From the NCBI GenBank assembly GCA_007135505.1, contig SLIS01000026.1, positions 1 to 5,102 of the forward strand: a stretch of DNA of 5,102 nucleotides, read 5' to 3'. Shown here in pieces: positions 1-5,102 of the stretch. Both the position numbers and the translations under genes were made by a program. The notes under the pieces are model-generated. The model searched no databases. It saw only the letters and a program-made list of their open reading frames with translations, and was not told the DNA's origin. The stretch comes from Halovivax sp. Lineage in GTDB: Archaea > Halobacteriota > Halobacteria > Halobacteriales > Natrialbaceae. Each line of letters starts with the position of its first letter. The stretch's first letter is position 1.

Positions 1-1
1 C

Positions 2-1717
2 GAGAGTCGAATGGCGGCGATCGGCGGTCACCAGGCCGAGAACGCCGGGGTCGCCGTCGCGCTGGCCGCCCAGCTCGTCGACGTCTCGACAGCCGATATC
101 ACGCGCGGCCTCCGGCGGGCCCACTGGCCCGGGCGATTCGAGGTGATGGCGGCCGACCCGCTGGTGGTTCTCGACGGTGCACACAACCCGGACGCCTGCG
201 CCCAGCTCACGAGGACGCTCGCGACCTTCGACTACGACGACCTCCACCTCGTCGTGGGGGCGATGCACGACAAGGATTACGGGGAGATGGCGACCGCCCT
301 GCCGACGCCGGATCACGTGGTCGCCTGCCGACCGACGACCGAGCGGGCGGTCGATCCGGCGGTGCTCGCCCGCGTCTTCGACCGCCACGGGGTCGACGAC
401 GTTCGAACAATCTCGGCGGTGCGCGACGCATTCGAACACGCGCTGGATGCGGCGGAACCGGACGACGCCGTCGTCGTGGCCGGGTCGCTGTACGCCGTCG
501 CCGAGGCACGGACGAAGTACACACTCTCGACCGTCGAGGCGCGGGTTCGCGATCTCGCCGACGCCCGGGAGACGCTCGAGCGGGCAAACGTCACGGAGAA
601 GGGCGTCTGGCGGATGCGCGGGAAGGCCGTCCACCGCACCGTTCGCTTGCGCCTCCAGGAGCGCCAGGCGGCGTACCTCAAGCAGGAACTGTTGAGCCTC
701 GGCGGCGAGTGTGCGATCTCCGGGCTCCAGCGCGAGGAGCAACTCGTCGAGGCCGTCTGCATGGGGACGCTGTCGCAGTTCAAACGCCTGATCGACAAGC
801 TCGACGCCCAGCCCTACGGACTCGCCGCGATCGCCGTGGAGATCCGCGAGACGCTCGGTATCCGGACCGAACCCGACAGTGCCACGCATCCGTGGGGATC
901 CACACCTGCCGTGATGGGAATTCTCAACGTGACGCCGGACAGCTTCCACGACGGCGGGCGCTACGACACGGTCGAGGACGCCGTCGATCGGGCGGCGGCG
1001 ATGGTCGAGGCCGGCGCGGCGATCGTCGACGTCGGCGGCGAGTCGACCCGGCCCGGCGCGGACCCCGTTCCGGTCGCAGACGAGATCGACCGCGTGGTCC
1101 CGGTGGTAGAGCGGATCGCGGACCTCGAGGCAGCCGTCTCGATCGACACGCGCAAGGCAGCGGTCGCCGAGGCGGCGATCGAGGCGGGGGCGGACGTGAT
1201 CAACGACGTCTCCGGCCTGACCGATCCCGAGATGCGCTTCGTCGCGGCCGACCACGACGTCTCGCTGATCGTGATGCATAGCCTCGACGCGCCCGTCGAC
1301 CCGAACCGGACGGTCTCCTACGACGACGTGGTGGACGACGTCCTCGCGGATCTCTCGGAGACGGTGGTGCTGGCCGAACGAGCCGGTCTCGACCGCGAGC
1401 AGATCGTCGTCGACCCCGGACTCGGCTTCGGGAAGTCGAAGCCGGAGGAATTCGAACTGCTCTCCCGGATCGGCGAGTTCCGGGCGCTCGGTTGTCCGGT
1501 TCTCGTCGGCCACTCGCAGAAGTCGATGTACGACTGGGTGGATCAGCCCGCCGGCGAGCGCCGGGACGCGACCGTCGCGGCGACGGCGCTGGCGATCGAC
1601 CGCGGGGCCGATCTCGTCCGCGTCCACGACGTGCCGGAGAACGTCGCGGCCGTGAAGACGGCCGTGGCGACCCGCGATCCGACCGGCTACGCCCCGACGC
1701 GCGGAGACCAGAAGTGA
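2..1717 (+). CDS. folCP: Bifunctional folylpolyglutamate/dihydrofolate synthase - dihydropteroate synthase, 5' partial
   Basis: Cytosolic folate biosynthesis enzyme. The FolP half joins p-aminobenzoate to the pterin diphosphate. The FolC half ligates glutamate to dihydropteroate and to folates using ATP. Residues are counted from the ATG at 11, which is internal: the frame is open to the window edge, and the GGHQAENA segment is FolC mid-protein, so roughly 250-270 residues are missing upstream. Residues 1-170 are the FolC C-terminal domain, with DGAHNP at 55-60, GAMHDKDY at 83-90 and GSLYAV at 158-163. Residues about 200-285 form a linker domain with KQELLSLGGE and MGTLSQ. Residues 300-555 are a complete TIM-barrel DHPS: MGILNVTPDSF from 302, GGESTRPGA at 342-350, SIDTRK at 377-382, DPGLGFGK from 468, GHSQKS at 500-505 and RVHDV at 537-541. 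This FolC-FolP fusion is known in haloarchaea. The residue before the active-site Lys504 is Gln, where E. coli DHPS has Arg. The stop overlaps the next gene. Confidence 0.95.
   Translation, partial: ESRMAAIGGHQAENAGVAVALAAQLVDVSTADITRGLRRAHWPGRFEVMAADPLVVLDGAHNPDACAQLTRTLATFDYDDLHLVVGAMHDKDYGEMATALPTPDHVVACRPTTERAVDPAVLARVFDRHGVDDVRTISAVRDAFEHALDAAEPDDAVVVAGSLYAVAEARTKYTLSTVEARVRDLADARETLERANVTEKGVWRMRGKAVHRTVRLRLQERQAAYLKQELLSLGGECAISGLQREEQLVEAVCMGTLSQFKRLIDKLDAQPYGLAAIAVEIRETLGIRTEPDSATHPWGSTPAVMGILNVTPDSFHDGGRYDTVEDAVDRAAAMVEAGAAIVDVGGESTRPGADPVPVADEIDRVVPVVERIADLEAAVSIDTRKAAVAEAAIEAGADVINDVSGLTDPEMRFVAADHDVSLIVMHSLDAPVDPNRTVSYDDVVDDVLADLSETVVLAERAGLDREQIVVDPGLGFGKSKPEEFELLSRIGEFRALGCPVLVGHSQKSMYDWVDQPAGERRDATVAATALAIDRGADLVRVHDVPENVAAVKTAVATRDPTGYAPTRGDQK
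1703..1706 (+). promoter_or_regulatory. Ribosome binding site (GGAG) for the methyltransferase
   Basis: GGAG lies 7 nt before the GTG at 1714, inside the last codons of folCP. It can pair with the CCUCC anti-Shine-Dalgarno at the 3' end of archaeal 16S rRNA. Together with the overlapping stop and start, it supports GTG 1714 as the true start and translation coupled to folCP. Confidence 0.6.
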
Positions 1718-2454
1718 CGGGGGACAGCGAGCGCGACCGGGAGACCGACAGCGCCGATCGGGATCGGGAGACCGACAGCGCAGAGCGAAACCGCGAAACC
1801 GATGACGCCGGACGGGAACGCGCCAACGCGGCGGCCGTCGACCAGCGACGACTGGTTCGTGACGGGTACGACGAACTCGCGGAGACCTACGCCGACAGTC
1901 GCGACCAGGACGAGGCGGAGTTGGCCCTCCTCGAGGAGCTTCGCTCGGGGCTCGACTCGCCCGAACCACGAATTCTGGACGCCGGCTGCGGTGACGGACG
2001 GGCGGCAGCGAGGCCGCTCGCCGATCGCGCCGCCGTCGTCGGACTCGACGTCTCCCGGGCCCAGCTCCAGCTGGCAGCAGAGACGGTCGACGTTCCGCTC
2101 GTCCAGGGGGAGCTAACGGCACTCCCGTTCGAACCCGCGACGTTCGACGCCGTCTGTGCGTTTCACTCGATCATCCACGTCCCGCGTTCGGAACACGAGA
2201 CCGTGTTTCGCGAGTTCGCTCGGGTCCTTTCCGGCGGCGGTCGGCTCCTCGTTTCCGTCGGCGAGGCCGGCTGGGAGGGGGCAAACCCCGACTGGCTCGA
2301 CGGCGGGGCCGAGATGGCCTGGAGCTTCCACGACCTCGAGTGGTCGCGAGCGGCGCTCGCCGATGCGGGCTTTCGGATCGCGGACGAGTGGTCCATCGGC
2401 GACGAACTGGGCGACGGCTCGTGGCGGTACTTGCTGGCCGTTCGAGAGCGATGA
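1714..2454 (+). CDS. Class I SAM-dependent methyltransferase (Methyltransf_11-like), 246 aa
   Basis: Predicted cytosolic methyltransferase; the substrate is unknown. The SAM-binding Rossmann fold is visible: motif I LDAGCGDG at residues 88-95, the acidic end of strand 2 in VVGLDVS (Asp112), FDAVCAFHSIIHV from 144, and the late segment RVLSGGGRLLVSVGEAGWEG. The C-terminal part (ANPDWLDGGAEMAWSF, then an AGF segment) resembles a group of small unassigned methyltransferases seen in haloarchaea and other prokaryotes. The start is GTG 1714, which shares 4 nt (GTGA) with the folCP stop and has GGAG 7 nt upstream. The frame is open back to 1492, but that part overlaps conserved DHPS sequence and is a shadow. 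Residues 4-37 are a charged low-complexity tail built of RxRETD-type repeats that lies before the catalytic fold. The coupling to folCP hints at a pterin- or one-carbon-related role, but this is inference; the protein itself shows no folate-specific motif. Confidence 0.9.
   Translation: MTGDSERDRETDSADRDRETDSAERNRETDDAGRERANAAAVDQRRLVRDGYDELAETYADSRDQDEAELALLEELRSGLDSPEPRILDAGCGDGRAAARPLADRAAVVGLDVSRAQLQLAAETVDVPLVQGELTALPFEPATFDAVCAFHSIIHVPRSEHETVFREFARVLSGGGRLLVSVGEAGWEGANPDWLDGGAEMAWSFHDLEWSRAALADAGFRIADEWSIGDELGDGSWRYLLAVRER
1723..1824 (+). repeat. Degenerate 27-nt tandem repeat inside the methyltransferase N-terminus
   Basis: The in-frame unit reads approximately D-S-A-(D/E)-R-(D/N)-R-E-T. 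Copy 1 (1723-1746) lacks one codon. Copies 2 (1747-1773) and 3 (1774-1800) are full length. A fourth (1801-1824) is decayed to DDAGRERA. Copies 2 and 3 differ mainly at codon third positions plus D/E and D/N changes, so the amino-acid pattern is better kept than the DNA. It encodes alternating acidic and Arg residues, likely disordered or a single charged helix. Confidence 0.85.
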
Positions 2455-2491
2455 ACTGGTTCCCCGGGACCGGCCGATTCCTCGAGACCGC
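2455..2491. other. Convergent intergenic gap with a weak inverted repeat
   Basis: These 37 nt separate the ends of the convergent methyltransferase and glycosyltransferase genes. At 2458-2471 an imperfect inverted repeat, GGTTCCCCGGGACC, could form a short stem of four pairs including one G-T wobble. No T-run follows on either strand, so neither transcript has a standard archaeal terminator here, and their 3' ends may overlap. Confidence 0.4.
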
Positions 2492-3556
2492 TCACCGGAA
2501 GACGCTGGCCCGGTCGCGACAGTTCTCGTACAAGTCGACGTAGCGGTCGCGGATCGTGTCGCGGTCGAACTCGGCGAGCGAGTCGTCGAAATCCAGTCGT
2601 TCGAGCTCGCCGGCGGAGACGATGGCGTCGGTGAGTTCGGTCTCGCTCGTCGTCCGGAAGCCGCGATCGCGTCCCTCGACGAGCTCGTGACCGCTGGAGG
2701 CGACGTGGTACTCGACGACGCCGACGCAGCCACAGGCAAGCGCCCAGGCGAGTTCCGTCGGGAACGGACAGTACTCGGCCGTCTGGGCGAAGACGTGGCT
2801 CCCGCGGTAGATGCCGATTCGCTCGTCGCGGTCGGCCTCGCCGACGAAGTCGACTCGGTCGCCGATCCGGAGGTCCCTGACCATCTCCTCGTAGGCCGCT
2901 CGTCGGGGCCCGTCGCCGACGACGGTCGCCGTAAAGTCCCGATCTCTGACCTCCGCGAGGGCGAGGAGAACGCTCTCTAAGTTCGCCCCCTCGTCGAGGC
3001 GGCGGGCGTAGACGATATCGGTCCCGTCCGCCGGCTCGATCTCCCGGATCCGTTCGAGTTCGATCGGATCGGCCACGTTCGTGACGTCGTCCCCGTCGGC
3101 GCCGTGTTCGCGGACCCAGGTTCGGACGAGTCTCGACGGGGTGACGACGGCGTCGGCCCGTTTCGCGGCTCGCGGGTAGTCCCGCGGGTCGCTCGGCCCG
3201 TCAGAGCCGGGCCACTCGGCGACGAGCGGCGTCCGTGAGAGGGCCGTCCCCCAGCTGGCCGCCAGGACCTGCCTCGGCGGCTCGGCCGAGACGTGCACGA
3301 CGTCGGGCTCGAGTCGACGGAGCGCGATCGGGAGTTTAAACAAGAACGATCGGCTCGAATCGCGGTCGGGGACGAGGCCGTGGTAGGTGATCCCGTCGTC
3401 GGGAACGACGACGCGCGCGTCCGGCCACCAGCGGGCACAGAAGACGTGAACGTCGTGGCCGCCGTCGCGGAGCAATTCGATGACGGTCCGCAGACGCGTG
3501 GTCACGTCGGTCTCGTGGTGGTGGGTGGTCTCGAGAGAGACGACGGCCACGCGCAT
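2492..3556 (-). CDS. GT4-type (GT-B fold) glycosyltransferase, 354 aa
   Basis: Probable cytosolic or membrane-peripheral retaining glycosyltransferase that moves a sugar from a nucleotide-sugar donor; donor and acceptor are unknown. The N-terminal Rossmann domain starts MRVAVVSLETTHHHETDV, a GT-B opening with a His-rich loop, followed by GHDVHVFC at 33-40 and PDVVHVSAEPP at 84-94. The C-terminal donor-binding domain holds IVYARRLDEGANLES from 181, TVVGDGP at 211-217, VDFVGE at 235-240, and AEYCPFPTELAWALACGCVGVVEY from 260, which matches the GT4 donor motif (Glu261 and Glu268, then ALACG). No membrane segment or signal peptide is seen. The canonical R-x-x-x-x-K phosphate-binding Lys near residue 190 is not apparent; the ARRLDEGANLE form is, as I recall, common to haloarchaeal relatives. 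The ATG at 3556 is supported by a TATA element 29 nt upstream. Such enzymes often act in cell-surface glycosylation, but no glycosylation genes lie nearby. Confidence 0.9.
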   Translation of the reverse strand: MRVAVVSLETTHHHETDVTTRLRTVIELLRDGGHDVHVFCARWWPDARVVVPDDGITYHGLVPDRDSSRSFLFKLPIALRRLEPDVVHVSAEPPRQVLAASWGTALSRTPLVAEWPGSDGPSDPRDYPRAAKRADAVVTPSRLVRTWVREHGADGDDVTNVADPIELERIREIEPADGTDIVYARRLDEGANLESVLLALAEVRDRDFTATVVGDGPRRAAYEEMVRDLRIGDRVDFVGEADRDERIGIYRGSHVFAQTAEYCPFPTELAWALACGCVGVVEYHVASSGHELVEGRDRGFRTTSETELTDAIVSAGELERLDFDDSLAEFDRDTIRDRYVDLYENCRDRASVFR

Positions 3557-3581
3557 TATCGCCGGCCACGCAGCGACGGGG

Positions 3582-3589
3582 TATAAATT
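3582..3589 (-). promoter_or_regulatory. TATA box for the glycosyltransferase, implying a leaderless transcript
   Basis: On the minus strand the element reads AATTTATA, the clearest A/T-rich block in this G+C-rich gap. Its centre is about 29 nt before the ATG at 3556. Archaeal transcription starts about 25-27 nt after the TATA centre, so the mRNA would begin only a few nt before the ATG. No Shine-Dalgarno is seen, which fits leaderless translation. Confidence 0.7.
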
Positions 3590-3642
3590 CCCGTTATTCG
3601 GTCCCGTCGGGCCCGTCAGCGTGCACCCGTTTCCAGATCCGA

Positions 3643-3673
3643 TCTCGGGAGTTCGCCAACTCTCGGGAGTTCG
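3643..3673. repeat. 13-nt direct repeat, 18-nt period, abutting a stop codon
   Basis: TCTCGGGAGTTCG occurs at 3643-3655 and again, identically, at 3661-3673, separated by CCAAC. The second copy ends directly against the stop codon (3674-3676) of the minus-strand gene. Two competing short hairpins can be drawn: AACTC/GAGTT at 3658-3671 with a 4-nt loop, and GGAGT/ACTCC at 3666-3680 with a 5-nt loop that contains two bases of the stop codon. This may be a 3'-end structure; no T-run follows. The rest of the gap 3557-3673 holds only the TATA element of the glycosyltransferase. Confidence 0.6.
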
Positions 3674-4213
3674 TCACTCCGCGACGATCTCGACCGTCGT
3701 CTCGTCCGTCAACCCCCACCGTTCCGGCGATTCGACGTTCAGCGAGACGCCGAGGGTGTACCTACCCGGCCCGGCCGATTCCCACTCGGACTCGGAAACC
3801 CGGAATCGCTGATCCCAGCGCCGGACGAATCGCTTGCGTTCGCCCCGGCCGAACGTGAACGCCCGCGACTCGGTGACCGGTTCCGCTCGATCGTACGTCG
3901 TCGCCCGCTCGAATCCGTCGACGTGCCAGGTCCACAGCAGCGGCGTGACGGTCGGGATCGTGACGGGAAACGGCATCGCGTTCGACAGCGTCACGGCGAA
4001 CCTGATCCGTTCGCCGTCGGCGTACGATTCCCGCGGCGTCTCCACGCCGATCGAGACGGCGCGATAGCGAATCGAGTCGGGCAGGAGCAGGCGACTCACG
4101 CTCGTGCCCGGGATCGATCGGAAGGCCTCCGGCTCGGCCGACCGATCGCGTTCGCCGGGCGTGAAGGGGCCGTCGTCGCGTTCGACCGCGTCCGACTCGT
4201 AGATCCGTCGCAT
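3674..4213 (-). CDS. Conserved haloarchaeal protein of unknown function, possible BsuPI-like Ig fold, 179 aa
   Basis: I know this as a type of protein conserved in haloarchaea, but it has no assigned function. Residues 1-45 are polar and charged and probably flexible (MRRIYESDAVERDD at the start). Residues 50-178 look like a beta-sandwich: ETPRESYADGERIRFAVTLSNAMPFPVTIPT (58-88), LLWTWHVDG (92-100), FTFGRGERKRFVRRWDQRFR (119-138), GPGRYTLGVSLN (148-159) and a final strand TTVEIVAE. The order 'extra room for a ligand-like clause, N-terminal strand with xYxxGE, then an N-A-x-P-F-P turn, then G-E-x-K in front of W, then G-x-Y-x-L' resembles intracellular proteinase inhibitor BsuPI and related Ig-like domains; this is pattern reading, not proof. 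There is no signal peptide, membrane segment or cysteine, so a cytosolic location is likely. The ATG at 4213 is supported by a TATA-like element 27 nt upstream. It is the middle gene of three on this strand, but both it and the downstream glycosyltransferase have promoter candidates of their own. Confidence 0.88.
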   Translation of the reverse strand: MRRIYESDAVERDDGPFTPGERDRSAEPEAFRSIPGTSVSRLLLPDSIRYRAVSIGVETPRESYADGERIRFAVTLSNAMPFPVTIPTVTPLLWTWHVDGFERATTYDRAEPVTESRAFTFGRGERKRFVRRWDQRFRVSESEWESAGPGRYTLGVSLNVESPERWGLTDETTVEIVAE

Positions 4214-4235
4214 CGTCCCTAGAACGGCCGGTAGC

Positions 4236-4244
4236 TACAAAAAC
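4236..4244 (-). promoter_or_regulatory. TATA-like promoter element for the 179-aa protein gene; T5 run may also end the ABC transcript
   Basis: On the minus strand this reads GTTTTTGTA, centred about 27 nt before the ATG at 4213, the spacing for a leaderless transcript. No Shine-Dalgarno is visible before that ATG. The same T5 run (4239-4243) lies about 50 nt past the stop of the ABC ATPase gene on the same strand, where it could act as a short archaeal U-tract terminator. The rest of the gap 4214-4292 shows nothing else. Confidence 0.55.
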
Positions 4245-4292
4245 TGTCTGCCGACGAATGCCTCGTTTCTTCCGCGTTGGCCGCGAACGGTG

Positions 4293-5102
4293 TCAGTCGT
4301 CGGCCGCGGCGTCTTCGGTCCCGCCGGTCGCCCGCTCGCGGAACTCGTCACCCGTGTACCGATCGTCGTAGAGCAGGCACGCGATGCGGTGGGTTTCGCC
4401 GGTCGGGTAGAGGTCCGGCGGGTGCACCTCGCAGGGGGACTCGAACGCGTCTTCGAGGCCGGTCAACGCGTCTTCGAGGTCACCTTCGTGCAGGCGGTCG
4501 ATGGCGTCGCTCACGGCGTCTTCGGCGTCGGGATCCGACAGGTGCGGCGGCAACGAGAACTCCTCGCGGACGAGCTCGTCGAGGTGGTCCCTGGACACGT
4601 CGGCCGGGTCCGGCGGGTCGATGGTCTCGTCGGGGGCTTCCTCCGTGCGGCCCGGGGCGCCGGGCTGACTTCCCTCGACGGCCGTGACCGCTTCGAGCCC
4701 CTCGGCCTCCCGGAGCCTGAGCTTGAAGTTCATCACCTCCCGCCAGACCGGCTGCTCCAGGTCGTACTCTGCCGGCTGGATGACGCGCGGACAGCGCGTG
4801 TGGAACCGACAGCCCGACGGCGGGTCGATCGGCGAGGGGACCTCGCCCTCGAGAACGATCCGCTCGCCCACCCAGCGCGGGTCGGGTTCGGGGAGTGCCG
4901 ACAGCAGCGCCTCGGTGTAGGGGTGGGAGGGCGGCTCGAAGACGGCGTCGGTCGGTCCACACTCGACGATCTCGCCGAGGTACATCACCGCGATCCGGTC
5001 GGCGACGTGGGCGACGGTCCGCAGGTCGTGGGTGACGAACACGATCGAGAGGTCGAATCGGTCCTGGAGGTCCGAGAGGAGGTCGAGGATCTGGGCCTGA
5101 AC
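4293..5102 (-). CDS. Dipeptide/oligopeptide ABC transporter ATP-binding protein (DppF/OppF type), 5' partial
   Basis: Cytosolic ATPase subunit that powers peptide (or similar solute) uptake through a binding-protein-dependent ABC importer. The frame stays open to the window edge; counting the first visible codon (5102-5100) as residue 1, 269 residues are present. The start VQAQILDLLSDL directly follows the D-loop in this family, so Walker A, the signature motif and Walker B lie outside. Visible are the H-switch FVTHD (His25), RIAVMYLGEIVECG (36-49), PSHPYTEALLSALPEPDP (58-75) and the oligo_HPY tail PSPIDPPSGCRFHTRCP (89-105). The GTG at 5042 is internal to this strand and is not a start. After RCP there is an insertion of about 115 residues, rich in Asp, Glu and Pro, before the tail resumes at PCEVHPPD and HRIACLLYDD. 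The four tail cysteines are 98, 104, 224 and 242. It is probably the last gene of a dpp/opp operon, since no transporter gene follows; whether it is the D or F subunit cannot be settled. Confidence 0.92.
   Translation of the reverse strand, partial: VQAQILDLLSDLQDRFDLSIVFVTHDLRTVAHVADRIAVMYLGEIVECGPTDAVFEPPSHPYTEALLSALPEPDPRWVGERIVLEGEVPSPIDPPSGCRFHTRCPRVIQPAEYDLEQPVWREVMNFKLRLREAEGLEAVTAVEGSQPGAPGRTEEAPDETIDPPDPADVSRDHLDELVREEFSLPPHLSDPDAEDAVSDAIDRLHEGDLEDALTGLEDAFESPCEVHPPDLYPTGETHRIACLLYDDRYTGDEFRERATGGTEDAAADD

Noticed and set aside
1492..1713. Possible longer N-terminus of the methyltransferase, 74 codons upstream of GTG 1714
   Set aside because: It overlaps conserved DHPS sequence (GHSQKS to RVHDV) in another frame, is Arg/Gly/Pro-rich, and has no homologous look; GTG 1714 has a Shine-Dalgarno and the overlap arrangement.
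1723..1824. CRISPR-like or regulator-binding array
   Set aside because: The repeats are contiguous, in frame, without spacers, and fit a protein-coding tandem repeat.
1200..1826. Long minus-strand open frame rich in Arg, Ser and Pro
   Set aside because: It is antisense to folCP and the methyltransferase repeat; its composition is typical of a G+C-rich shadow frame, and its repeated SRSRS pattern is only the complement of the 27-nt repeat.
2458..2471. Bidirectional terminator between the convergent genes
   Set aside because: The stem is only four pairs with a wobble, and no T-run follows on either strand; kept only as a note on the gap.
2156..2980. Long plus-strand open frame across the methyltransferase and glycosyltransferase genes
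   Set aside because: It spans the ends of two convergent genes with strong family motifs and shows no domain of its own; stop codons are rare in these frames because of base composition.
5040..5042. GTG as a start for the ABC ATPase gene
   Set aside because: It encodes the Val of the strand just before the H-switch THD; the upstream 20 codons match the family, so the gene continues past the window edge.

Overview
The window reads as chromosomal DNA of a halophilic archaeon (class Halobacteria). The base composition is high in G+C, and the predicted proteins are rich in Asp and Glu and poor in Lys. Two genes have a TATA-like element about 27-29 nt before the start codon, the spacing expected for haloarchaeal leaderless mRNAs. 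The genus cannot be fixed from this sequence. Five protein genes are present, two of them cut by the window ends. I found no RNA genes, CRISPR arrays, insertion sequences or phage genes.

Left part, plus strand (1-2454). A fused folate gene enters from the left edge. It holds the C-terminal part of dihydrofolate/folylpolyglutamate synthase (FolC), a conserved linker domain, and a full dihydropteroate synthase (FolP). Its stop overlaps the GTG start of a class I SAM-dependent methyltransferase by 4 nt, with a GGAG ribosome binding site inside the end of folCP. The two are therefore very probably co-transcribed and translationally coupled. The methyltransferase carries an unusual charged N-terminal tail encoded by a degraded 27-nt tandem repeat.

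Right part, minus strand (2492-5102). From right to left there are three genes. First is the C-terminal part of a dipeptide/oligopeptide ABC transporter ATPase (DppF/OppF type). Its four-cysteine tail is split by a long acidic insertion. Second is a 179-residue haloarchaeal conserved protein of unknown function with a possible Ig-like, BsuPI-type fold. Third is a GT4-type glycosyltransferase. The second and third genes each have their own promoter candidate. The methyltransferase and glycosyltransferase genes converge across a 37-nt gap.

Only the folCP-methyltransferase pair is clearly linked as a unit. The ABC ATPase is probably the last gene of a peptide-uptake operon outside the window. 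I see no compelling new multi-gene system. The points most worth a second look are the split Cys motif in the ABC ATPase, the repeat-encoded tail of the methyltransferase, and the unassigned 179-residue protein.
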